A DNA stretch of 64,000 nt from Desulfuromonas acetexigens. GTDB taxonomy: Bacteria; Desulfobacterota; Desulfuromonadia; Desulfuromonadales; Trichloromonadaceae. The notes beneath the pieces were generated by a model. That model had not been told where the DNA came from, did no database searches, and saw nothing but the letters and a program-made list of their open reading frames with translations. Numbering within the stretch: the stretch's first letter is position 1; each line of letters begins with the position of its first letter. Both the position numbers and the translations under genes were made by a program. The stretch lies in NCBI RefSeq assembly GCF_900111775.1, contig NZ_FOJJ01000038.1, positions 124,001-188,000 on the forward strand. The letters are read 5' to 3'. This document shows positions 32,703-41,163 of the stretch, one piece after another.

Positions 32703-33036
32703 GGTCTCTTCTCCGCTGATAATCCTGCCAATACTCTTTTGCCTTGGCGATATCCCTCGTCTGCGATGACTTGTCTCCCCCCAGAAGAAGGAGAACAACA
32801 TGGGCACCGTCAAGGGCAAAATACACACGATAACCAGGGCCGAAATCGACCCGCAGTTCCCTTACCCCTTCACCAACAGAGCGGTTATCTCCCAAATTGC
32901 CAAGCCTGGCCCGATCCAATCGAATACGAAGCTTCGCCCTGCCGGCAACATCACGCATCCCCTCCAGCCAATCCTTGAAGGGTCGATTCCCGTTTTCGTC
33001 GATGTAATATTCGATATCGTAAGGGTATGTTTGCAT
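32686..33036 (-). CDS. HigB/RelE-superfamily toxin
   Basis: A 116-residue member of the RelE/HigB superfamily (phage-derived Gp49-like, TIGR02683-type). Typical features are the DENGNRPFKDWLEGM opening, RIRLDRARLGNLGDNRSVGEGVRELRVDFGPGYRVYF and the GGDKSSQTRDIAKAKEYW end. Such toxins cleave mRNA at the ribosome. It precedes and overlaps the antidote gene, the order typical of HigBA. All expected conserved blocks are present, so the module looks intact. Confidence 0.94.
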   Translation of the reverse strand: MQTYPYDIEYYIDENGNRPFKDWLEGMRDVAGRAKLRIRLDRARLGNLGDNRSVGEGVRELRVDFGPGYRVYFALDGAHVVLLLLGGDKSSQTRDIAKAKEYWQDYQRRRDHGQVH

Positions 33037-33093
33037 ATCAATGTAACCTATAAGCTACAATCTGTCAATCGCCCCATCTCACAGCCCCACCAA

Positions 33094-33726
33094 TTACGGA
33101 ATCATCCCCAACCACTGATGAATGCGCAGCAGGTCGGCGGTTTCGGTGACGAGGAGGGTGGGAATGCCTAGCATTCTCGGAGCTTTGAGGTCGACGGATT
33201 CGCGGTCGCCGACGAAGAGGAAGCTTTCCGGCTCGCCGCCGATGTCTTCAAGAATGCGTCGCAGGGTGTCGACGTCGGGCTTGGGGGTCCAGTTGAATTC
33301 GATGGTGTAGAGGCGCTTGAAGTAGCTTTCGACCCCGAGCAGGGCGAGGATTTTTTCGGAGAGAGCGAGGTTGTTGTTGGTGTAGAGATAGAGATCCCAG
33401 CCTTCGGCCAGGGATTCGAGCAGGGCTTGCAGAATGGGGTCGGTACTGAGGAAGTTTTCGGGACGGACCTGGGTCTGCATGGCGCGATGAAAGTCGACGG
33501 CCTCGATGCCCAGGGTCTGGCAGGTGCGGGTCAGCGTCGGTTCCTCTTCAAGCATTTCGGCCAGACGCCGTTTGGACTTGCGCAGTAGGGCGCGGCCTTC
33601 CTTCAGCCCCACCCCCCGGGAATCGGCCACCAGCCGCGCGGCCATGGTCTGAATCTCGGCGGCGAGACCGTCGTCCGTATAGAGGGTGCCGTCGAGATCG
33701 AAGACGATAGAACGCACCTGACTCAT
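33094..33726 (-). CDS. HAD-superfamily hydrolase (phosphoglycolate phosphatase/pyrimidine nucleotidase-like)
   Basis: A 210-residue HAD-family phosphatase. The catalytic motif I FDLDGTLY gives nucleophile D10 and acid/base D12 when the start is placed at 33726; in-frame ATGs at 33738 and 33756 are alternatives. Motif II is LYTNNN, the motif III lysine lies in TPKPD, and motif IV is FVGDRESVD. The substrate cannot be told by eye. It lies downstream of the glycerophosphodiesterase gene on the same strand with an 84-bp gap and may be co-transcribed. Confidence 0.88.
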   Translation of the reverse strand: MSQVRSIVFDLDGTLYTDDGLAAEIQTMAARLVADSRGVGLKEGRALLRKSKRRLAEMLEEEPTLTRTCQTLGIEAVDFHRAMQTQVRPENFLSTDPILQALLESLAEGWDLYLYTNNNLALSEKILALLGVESYFKRLYTIEFNWTPKPDVDTLRRILEDIGGEPESFLFVGDRESVDLKAPRMLGIPTLLVTETADLLRIHQWLGMIP

Positions 33727-33810
33727 ATCACCCAGCATCCAAAAATTCCTTCCCATATAAGCAGGTTACGCGACGGCCCAGCCTAGCAGGCGCGACCGGC
33801 GCTGTCAATT

Positions 33811-34509
33811 TCACTGCCGCCCGACAGCGAGCGGATCGTTGGTGAAGAGCCCGTCGATGCCGAGGCGGCGTAGGGCGCGAATGCGGCCGGGATCGTCGAG
33901 GGTCCAGGGGTAAACCGCCAGCCCCGCACGTTTGCAGGCGGCGAGCAGCGGACGGCTGACACAATCCTCCCGGGGATGGAGACTTTCGGCGCCGCAGGCC
34001 AGCGCCCGCCGCAACACCCGATGCCAACCCTCCTCTTCGAAGAGAAAGCCGAGGGGCAAGCGGGGCTCGGCCCGCCGCAGACTTTCGAGCAGCCGATGAT
34101 TGAAGGAAGAAACCAGCACCCGCGCCCGGGGATAACGGGGGAGCAGATCGAGCAGCGCGCGCCCGGCCGAGGCGTCCTTGATTTCGATATTGAGGCGCAG
34201 GCGGTCGTCGGCCCAGTCGAGCACTTCGTCCAGCACCGGAATCGGCTCACCGGCAAAACGCGGGGCAAACCAGCTTCCGGCATCGAGGCGGCGCAGTTCC
34301 GCCAGGCGCAACTCGGCGACGGCGCCACGGCCGTCGGTGGTACGCTCGACGCGCTCGTCGTGAATGACCACCGGCACGCCGTCGCGGCTCAGATGCACAT
34401 CCAGCTCGATGCCGTCGGCCCCGGCGGCTTCGGCGGCGGCGAAGGCGACCAGGGTATTCTCCGGCGCATCGGCGGCGGCCCCCCGGTGGGCCCAAATGAA
34501 TAATTCCAT
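33811..34509 (-). CDS. Glycerophosphodiester phosphodiesterase
   Basis: A 232-residue cytoplasmic GDPD that splits glycerophosphodiesters to glycerol 3-phosphate and an alcohol. The TIM-barrel active site is visible: WAHRGAAADAPENTL near the start, GIELDVHLSRDGVPVVIHDE and NIEIKD. No signal peptide is present, which fits the UgpQ-type intracellular enzyme. It diverges from glpX across about 110 bp. Recycling of phospholipid head groups is the likely role. Confidence 0.94.
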   Translation of the reverse strand: MELFIWAHRGAAADAPENTLVAFAAAEAAGADGIELDVHLSRDGVPVVIHDERVERTTDGRGAVAELRLAELRRLDAGSWFAPRFAGEPIPVLDEVLDWADDRLRLNIEIKDASAGRALLDLLPRYPRARVLVSSFNHRLLESLRRAEPRLPLGFLFEEEGWHRVLRRALACGAESLHPREDCVSRPLLAACKRAGLAVYPWTLDDPGRIRALRRLGIDGLFTNDPLAVGRQ

Positions 34510-34547
34510 CGTGTCTCCCCGCGCCCCTGGCGCGAACCTGGCGAATC

Positions 34548-34576
34548 TTGTTTTTCTTGAGCAATCGTGCCATGAT
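34548..34576 (+). promoter_or_regulatory. Promoter of glpX
   Basis: TTGTTT at 34548-34553 and CATGAT at 34571-34576 are separated by 17 bp. The glpX start codon at 34621 has AGGGAGGG upstream. Confidence 0.5.
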
Positions 34577-34620
34577 ACCGCTCGATTAATAATACCGCAA
34601 GGACCTCAGGGAGGGTTTAC

Positions 34621-35574
34621 ATGGATCGCAATCTGGCATTGGAACTGGTACGCGTTACCGAAGCGGCGGCCCTGGCCAGCAGCCGCTGGGTCGGCAAGGG
34701 GGACAAGGTCGCGGCGGATGACGCCGCCACCGAGGCCATGCGCCGCGTCCTCGGCTCGATGGAGATCAACGGCACGGTGGTCATCGGCGAGGGGGAGATG
34801 GACGAAGCGCCGATGCTCTACATCGGTGAGCAGCTCGGCAGCGGCGCCGGACCGGAGGTGGACATCGCCGTCGATCCTCTGGAAGGTACCAGCATCTGCG
34901 CCAAAGGGATGAACGGGTCCATCGCCACCATTGCCCTCGCCCCGCGCGACGGCTTTCTCCATGCTCCGGATATGTATATGGAAAAACTCGTCGTCGGCCC
35001 CCTGGCGAAAGGCGCCATCGACATCAACGAAACCCCGGCGGTCAATCTGCGCCGAGTCGCCGAGGCCAAGGGCCGCCGGGTGGAGGAGCTGACCGTGGTC
35101 ATCCTCGACCGCCCCCGGCACGAGCGCATGGTCACCGAAATCCGCAAGGCCGGCGCCCGCATCCACCTCATCAGCGACGGCGACGTCGCCCCGGCCATCG
35201 CGGCGGCGGTGGAGGAGAGCGGCGTCGACCTGCTCATGGGCATCGGCGGCGCCCCGGAAGGGGTGCTGGCAGCGGCGGCCCTCAAGTGCCTGGGCGGCGA
35301 CATGCAGGGGCGTCTGGTCTTCATGAGCAAGGAAGAGCGCAACCGCGCCCAAGGGATGGGGATCAACGACTTCGACCGGGTCTACGGCATCGACGACATG
35401 GCCAAGGGGGATGTCTTCTTCGCCGCCACCGGCATCACCAGCGGCGACCTGCTCAAAGGGGTGCGCTATTTCCCCGGGGGCGCCTCTACCCACTCCATCG
35501 TCATGCGTTCGAAAAGCCGCACCGTACGTTTCATCGAGGCCCGGCATCATTTCGAGCACAAACCGGGTCTTTAA
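34621..35574 (+). CDS. glpX: Class II fructose-1,6-bisphosphatase
   Basis: A 317-residue GlpX-type phosphatase that converts fructose 1,6-bisphosphate to fructose 6-phosphate in gluconeogenesis. The lithium-sensitive phosphatase metal site shows as GEGEMDEAPMLYIGE and VDPLEGT, and KGDKVAADDAATEAM precedes it. The C-terminal HSIVMRSKSRTVRFIEA is typical. Length agrees with the family. This enzyme fits an acetate-using organism that must make hexoses. It is followed by the kinase-like gene with an independent promoter. Confidence 0.97.
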   Translation: MDRNLALELVRVTEAAALASSRWVGKGDKVAADDAATEAMRRVLGSMEINGTVVIGEGEMDEAPMLYIGEQLGSGAGPEVDIAVDPLEGTSICAKGMNGSIATIALAPRDGFLHAPDMYMEKLVVGPLAKGAIDINETPAVNLRRVAEAKGRRVEELTVVILDRPRHERMVTEIRKAGARIHLISDGDVAPAIAAAVEESGVDLLMGIGGAPEGVLAAAALKCLGGDMQGRLVFMSKEERNRAQGMGINDFDRVYGIDDMAKGDVFFAATGITSGDLLKGVRYFPGGASTHSIVMRSKSRTVRFIEARHHFEHKPGL

Positions 35575-35626
35575 TCCATTGGCTCGGAATTGTCGACGGG
35601 AAAAACCTCCGACGGCAACTTATGGC

Positions 35627-35655
35627 TTTTCATCCCTTTTTCAAATTGCTATGAT
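35627..35655 (+). promoter_or_regulatory. Promoter of the cytidylate kinase-like gene
   Basis: TTTTCA at 35627-35632 and TATGAT at 35650-35655 are separated by 17 bp. A TGC just before TATGAT makes an extended -10. The start codon is at 35700. Confidence 0.5.
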
Positions 35656-35699
35656 GGCAAGCCGATTTTGCGGACACCCCGGCAGAGCAAGGAGCAGCA

Positions 35700-36536
35700 A
35701 TGGCGATCATCACAATCTCTCGCGAAATGGGCAGCTCGGGCATCCCCATCGCCCACAAGGCCGCGGATAAACTCGGTTACACCTTGATCGACGGCGACGC
35801 CATCCGCAAGGTTGCCGCCGACTACGGGCTTTCCCCCGAGGCGCTGGAAAACGCCGACGAAAAGCCGCCGGCCTTCGTCCAGACGGTCGATACGAAGACC
35901 GAGGCCAATTTTCACCGCATTCAGCTGATCATCCTCGAATACGCCCTCAAGGGGAATGTCATCATCTACGGGCGCGGCGGCCAGGATCTACTCAAGGATA
36001 TCGACAGCGTCCTGCGGGTGCGCATCATCGCTCCCTTCGAAGACCGGGTCGAGCGCTGGGCCGAACGGGAATGGCTCGATCCTGATCTCGCCCGGGTGCT
36101 GGTCCGTAAATCTGACCAGCAGCGCGCCGGCTTCATCAAATACTATTTCGACCGCGACTGGAATGATCCCCTCGCCTACGATCTCATCATCAACACCCTG
36201 AGCCTCTCCGAGGAAACCGCCGTCAAGCTCATCTGCGACGCCATCAAGGACCGCAACCTGAACGAGCGGAAGGATCACTGCAAGAAGATCCTTCAGGATC
36301 TGATCATCCGCAAGAAGATCGAGACCACCCTCTTCGCCAAGGGGACAATCTGCGGTCTGCACCAGTACCATTTCCATGTCAGGGTCAGCGATGGCCAGGT
36401 CACCCTGGACGGCTACCTGCACAGCCGCGAGGACCTCAAAACGGTCCTCGACGTGGTCGCGGGCGTCGACGGTATCAAGGGCGTGACCAACAACCTGGAG
36501 TTGCGCCAGTTCCAGGCCAACCCCCGGGAGCACTGA
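35700..36536 (+). CDS. Cytidylate kinase-like protein fused to a BON domain
   Basis: A 278-residue protein. Residues about 1-190 are cytidylate kinase-like: ITISREMGSSG replaces the usual P-loop start, followed by GRGGQDLL and RVRIIAPFEDRVERW, as in the 'cytidylate kinase-like family' common in Geobacter-type genomes. Residues about 210-270 form a BON domain (FHVRVSDGQVTLDGYLHSREDLKTVLDVVAGVDGIKGVTNNLEL), a fold linked to membrane or ligand binding. The pairing is unusual. The true substrate may differ from CMP. A terminator follows directly. Confidence 0.88.
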   Translation: MAIITISREMGSSGIPIAHKAADKLGYTLIDGDAIRKVAADYGLSPEALENADEKPPAFVQTVDTKTEANFHRIQLIILEYALKGNVIIYGRGGQDLLKDIDSVLRVRIIAPFEDRVERWAEREWLDPDLARVLVRKSDQQRAGFIKYYFDRDWNDPLAYDLIINTLSLSEETAVKLICDAIKDRNLNERKDHCKKILQDLIIRKKIETTLFAKGTICGLHQYHFHVRVSDGQVTLDGYLHSREDLKTVLDVVAGVDGIKGVTNNLELRQFQANPREH

Positions 36537-36564
36537 TCAATCCTAAGTTTCGAACATTTTCGCG

Positions 36565-36590
36565 AAAGCCGGCGACCCCGCCGGCTTTTT
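36565..36590 (+). terminator. Intrinsic terminator after the kinase-BON gene
   Basis: AAAGCCGGCG pairs with CGCCGGCTTT around a short loop, and a T run follows (36586-36590). Confidence 0.88.
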
Positions 36591-36676
36591 GCATCCATTT
36601 CACCATAAATCGAGAAACCGGCCCTGCGGGGCCTTGATCTGTAACGAATCGAATCAGCAAGGAGCAGGGTACGACC

Positions 36677-37423
36677 ATGGCAGGACATAGCAAATGGGCC
36701 AATATCAAGCACCGCAAAGGCGCTCAGGACGCCAAGCGGGGTAAAGTCTTCACCAAACTGATCAAGGAAATCACCGTTGCGGCGAAAATCGGCGGCGGCG
36801 ATCCGGAAGGGAATCCGCGCCTGCGCACGGCTATCGACAAGGCCAAGGGCGAAAACATGCCCAAGGACAGCATCGAACGCGCCGTCAAAAAAGGGGTCGG
36901 CGATCTCGACGGTGTCAACTATGAAGAAGGCACCTTCGAGGGCTACGGTCCCGGCGGCGTGGCGGTCATCGTCGAGTTCATGACCGACAACCGCACCCGC
37001 ACGGTCGCCGACGTGCGCCACATTTTCACCAAGCACAACGGCAATCTTGGCGTCAACGGCTCGGTCTCCTTCCTCTTCGACCGCAAGGGGCTGATCTCCT
37101 TCACCACCGACAAGGATTTCGATACCATCTTTGAAGCGGCACTGGAAGCGGGGGCCGAGGACGTTAAGGATGAGGGAGATGCCTACGAGGTCATCACCGA
37201 TCCCGTCAACTTCATCGAGGTACGCGAGGCCCTGGCCGCCGCCGGTTTGCAGTGGGACAACGCCGAAATCACCATGATCCCGCAGACGATGGTGGCGTTG
37301 GAAGGCAAGCAGGCCGAGCAGATGCTGAAGATGATGGATAAACTGGAAGACAACGACGACGTGCAGAACGTCTACGCCAACTTCGACATCTCCGATGACG
37401 ATATCGAAAAGATGATGGGGTAG
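36677..37423 (+). CDS. yebC: YebC/PmpR family protein
   Basis: A 248-residue protein of the YebC family. The N-terminal [27 protein letters not shown] is invariant, and [21 protein letters not shown]-type sequence follows. Members are described as DNA-binding regulators and, more recently, as translation factors for proline-rich stretches. Its position in front of ruvCAB is conserved in many bacteria. A GGAGCAGG ribosome site precedes the start. An 80-bp gap with a heptad inverted repeat separates it from ruvC. Confidence 0.97.
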   Translation: MAGHSKWANIKHRKGAQDAKRGKVFTKLIKEITVAAKIGGGDPEGNPRLRTAIDKAKGENMPKDSIERAVKKGVGDLDGVNYEEGTFEGYGPGGVAVIVEFMTDNRTRTVADVRHIFTKHNGNLGVNGSVSFLFDRKGLISFTTDKDFDTIFEAALEAGAEDVKDEGDAYEVITDPVNFIEVREALAAAGLQWDNAEITMIPQTMVALEGKQAEQMLKMMDKLEDNDDVQNVYANFDISDDDIEKMMG

Positions 37424-37433
37424 GAGGAAAACA

Positions 37434-37503
37434 GACCGAAGACTGAAGGCTGAAGACTTAAAGGGAACAACCAAGATTCTCCTTCAGCCTTCAGTCTTCG
37501 GTC
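37434..37503. repeat. Heptad inverted repeat between yebC and ruvC
   Basis: A 22-bp arm at 37434-37455 (heptads GACCGAA, GACTGAA, GGCTGAA, G) is the perfect reverse complement of 37482-37503. The loop is 26 nt. It belongs to the same family as 2558-2651. Confidence 0.9.
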
Positions 37504-37517
37504 TTCCGCCTCGACTT

Positions 37518-38027
37518 ATGCGCATTCTAGGGATCGACCCGGGCAGCCGCGTGACCGGCTACGGGCTCATCGAAAAGCAGGGAAGCCGCCTGCGACACAT
37601 CGACAACGGCGCCATCTTCACCCGCTCCGATGACGAACTGGCGCTGCGCCTGAAGCAGATCTACGATGGGTTGCTCGGCATCATCACCGAGTATCGCCCG
37701 GAAGCAGTGGCGGTGGAGCAGATCTTCGTCGCCAAGAACGCGCTTTCCGCCCTCAAACTCGGCCATGCCCGGGGGGGCGCGCTCCTCGCCGGGGTCAACT
37801 CGAACCTGCCGGTCTTCGAATATTCGGCCCTGCAGGTCAAGAGCGCCGTGGTCGGCTACGGCCGTGCCGACAAGGCGCAGGTGCAGCAGATGACCCGCAC
37901 CCTCCTCGCCCTGCCGGAAATCGCCCAGGAAGACGCCGCCGACGCCCTGGCCGTGGCCATCTGTCATGCCCACAGTTGCGGTCTGAACCAGCGCCTGGCC
38001 AACGCCCTGGCCGGAAAATCTCGTTAG
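37518..38027 (+). CDS. ruvC: Holliday junction endonuclease RuvC
   Basis: A 169-residue resolvase that cuts Holliday junctions. The four acidic catalytic residues are visible: D7 in LGIDPGS, E67 in AVEQIF, and D139 and D142 in [14 protein letters not shown]. Length is normal. The start lies 14 bp after a heptad inverted repeat and has no clear ribosome site, so translation could depend on that structure or on coupling to upstream ribosomes. It is followed by ruvA after a second heptad array. Confidence 0.97.
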   Translation: MRILGIDPGSRVTGYGLIEKQGSRLRHIDNGAIFTRSDDELALRLKQIYDGLLGIITEYRPEAVAVEQIFVAKNALSALKLGHARGGALLAGVNSNLPVFEYSALQVKSAVVGYGRADKAQVQQMTRTLLALPEIAQEDAADALAVAICHAHSCGLNQRLANALAGKSR

Positions 38028-38060
38028 CCTTCGGTCTTCAGCCTTCAGTCTTCAGCCTTA
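38027..38060. repeat. Heptad direct repeats between ruvC and ruvA
   Basis: Five consecutive heptads, GCCTTCG, GTCTTCA, GCCTTCA, GTCTTCA and GCCTTAC, begin in the ruvC stop codon. They have the orientation of the right arm at 37482-37503 and can pair with the left arm there. Confidence 0.9.
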
Positions 38061-38073
38061 CCAACAGGTCCCC

Positions 38074-38673
38074 ATGATCGCCCTGCTCACCGGAAAACTC
38101 GCTTATAAATCGATCGACCACCTGATTATCGACGTCGGCGGCGTCGGCTACCGGGTGAAGATCCCCCTGTCGAGTTTCTACGTCCTCCCCGAAGCCGGTG
38201 AGGTGCGACTGCACATCTTCACCTACGTCAAGGAAGACGCCATCCATCTCTACGGCTTTCTCACCGCCGAAGAGAAGGAACTCTTCATCCTCCTTCTCTC
38301 GGTTTCGGGGGTGGGACCGAAGCTGGCGGTGAACATCCTCTCCAACATCCCCGCCGCCGATCTGCGTGCGGCCCTGAGCCAGGGGAACGACAAGCGCCTG
38401 GCGGCAATCCCCGGCATCGGCAAGAAGACCGCCGACCGCTTGATTCTGGAACTGCGGGAAAAGGTCGGCAAGCTTGCGGCCGCAGCCGGCACTGCCTATC
38501 CGAGCGCCCCGCCGACGCGGGCGACAGACACCCTGGACGATACCCTGTCGGCCCTGATCAACCTGGGCTACAAGGAAGCGCAGGCGAGAAAGGCCCTGGA
38601 AGCGCTGGAGTTGGCCCCCGACACCCCGGTCGAAGAAGTCCTCAAGGGCGCCCTGAAAATTCTCCTCAAATGA
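38074..38673 (+). CDS. ruvA: Holliday junction branch-migration protein RuvA
   Basis: A 199-residue DNA-binding subunit. Domain I begins MIALLTGKLAYKSIDHLIIDVGGVGYRV. Two helix-hairpin-helix motifs follow (VSGVGPKLAVNILS and IPGIGKKTADRLILELREKV). A flexible linker is followed by domain III, LSALINLGYKEAQARKALEAL, which contacts RuvB. It is 14 bp before ruvB and clearly co-transcribed. Confidence 0.98.
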   Translation: MIALLTGKLAYKSIDHLIIDVGGVGYRVKIPLSSFYVLPEAGEVRLHIFTYVKEDAIHLYGFLTAEEKELFILLLSVSGVGPKLAVNILSNIPAADLRAALSQGNDKRLAAIPGIGKKTADRLILELREKVGKLAAAAGTAYPSAPPTRATDTLDDTLSALINLGYKEAQARKALEALELAPDTPVEEVLKGALKILLK

Positions 38674-38687
38674 TGTGAAAGCGGCCC

Positions 38688-39725
<1,038 letters not shown>

Positions 39726-39779
39726 GCGACGACCGGACGACATCCACGGGAGGGGGATCATCATCACGGCAAGGCGCCC

Positions 39780-41105
39780 ATGCACGGACATTCCTTCACC
39801 CTGGTCAAAAAAGTCGCTGCCGGCTACCTGCTGCTGGTCCTCTTCTGTCTGGTTGCCATCGGTTACGCCCTGACCGGCCTGCACCGGCAAACCAAGCACT
39901 CGCAAGCGCTGGTCGACATCGAGTTCAAGGCCTCGACCCTCTTGCGTTCCCTGCGCCAGAACCTGCTGACTCAGGAACGCCTTTTTCGCCAGGCGCTGGT
40001 GCTTCGCGATGAAGAATTGGGGCTCCTTTTTCTGGCGCGCAACGAAGAGTTCGGCGAACAATGGCAACAGCTTGCGGCCATTCCGGGAAATGCTTTTGTC
40101 GATCTGCAGCAAGCGGTAGCGCTCTATCGGGCAGCGCAAGCCCCCTGCCGGGAACTGCTGCAAAAAGCGCGTTGGGATGAAACCGGAAGCTGCACCGAAG
40201 AACTGGGGCAGGCCCGGGACAACCTTCTTGGCACCCTCGACCGGAATATCGCTGACAGCGAAGGGGCTATCGATCGCCAACTGGCGGAACTGACCGCGCA
40301 GAGTCGTCGCGCCTACCGCATTACCGCCCTCTTGGCCTTGCTCGGCATCGGCCTGTCGGCCCCGGTGGTCGCCACGGTGGTGATCGGTATTCATCGTTCG
40401 GTGAGGGAGTTGCTGGAAGCCACCCGGCAGATCGCCGAAGGCCGTTTCGATCCAAGCATTCCCCTCGACCGCCGCGACGAATTCGGCCAACTGGCCCGGG
40501 AATTCGCCCGCATGGGAGAAAAACTCCGGGAACTCAAAGAGAGCTCTCTCGACGCCAACCCCCTCACCCGCCTGCCGGGGAATCTGGCGCTGGAACGGGA
40601 ACTGACGGCACGCATCGAGAGTGGCGAGCCCTTCTCCCAACTCTATTTCGATCTCGACCATTTCAAGGTTTACAACGACCGTTACGGCTACCAGGCGGGG
40701 AGCGAGATCATTGCCCGGGTCGGCACCCTGATCCGGGAAACACTGGAGAGCCTGGGCGGAACCGACGACCTGCTTGGCCACATCGGCGGGGACGACTATG
40801 TGGTGCTGACCGTGCCGGAACGGGCGGAGGCGATCGCCCAGCAGGTCATCCGCGACTTCGACCGCATGATTCCGAGTTGCTATTCGGCCGAGGATGTCGC
40901 CGCCGGCGCCTTTACCGGCGTCGATCGTTATGGCGTGGAACGGGTCTTTCCGCTGCTGACCATCTCCATCGCCATCATCGACTCGCAAAATCTCGAAACG
41001 TCCTCGGCCGCCGCCATCGGCCGGGAAAGCGCCCGCATGAAGGAGCACCTGAAGTCCCTTCCGGGCAGCAACTATCTCCGCAACCGCCGCCATCGCCTAG
41101 GCTGA
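39780..41105 (+). CDS. Membrane-bound HAMP-GGDEF protein with variant GGDDY motif
   Basis: A 441-residue inner-membrane sensor. Helices at about 13-33 and 180-203 enclose a periplasmic, mostly helical domain. A HAMP segment (about 205-258) leads to a GGDEF domain at about 265-430. The metal-binding signature YFDLDHFKVYNDRYG is intact, but the active-site loop reads IGGDDYVVL instead of GGDEF. No RxxD inhibitory site precedes it. Similar GGDD-type variants exist, so activity is uncertain; it may bind GTP or act as an effector. It starts 54 bp after ruvB, possibly in the same transcript. Confidence 0.87.
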   Translation: MHGHSFTLVKKVAAGYLLLVLFCLVAIGYALTGLHRQTKHSQALVDIEFKASTLLRSLRQNLLTQERLFRQALVLRDEELGLLFLARNEEFGEQWQQLAAIPGNAFVDLQQAVALYRAAQAPCRELLQKARWDETGSCTEELGQARDNLLGTLDRNIADSEGAIDRQLAELTAQSRRAYRITALLALLGIGLSAPVVATVVIGIHRSVRELLEATRQIAEGRFDPSIPLDRRDEFGQLAREFARMGEKLRELKESSLDANPLTRLPGNLALERELTARIESGEPFSQLYFDLDHFKVYNDRYGYQAGSEIIARVGTLIRETLESLGGTDDLLGHIGGDDYVVLTVPERAEAIAQQVIRDFDRMIPSCYSAEDVAAGAFTGVDRYGVERVFPLLTISIAIIDSQNLETSSAAAIGRESARMKEHLKSLPGSNYLRNRRHRLG

Positions 41106-41163
41106 ACCCGGCCTTTTAAGCGGCTGACTCCCACGCCCTTGCGGGCACCATCGCGACTCCCCT

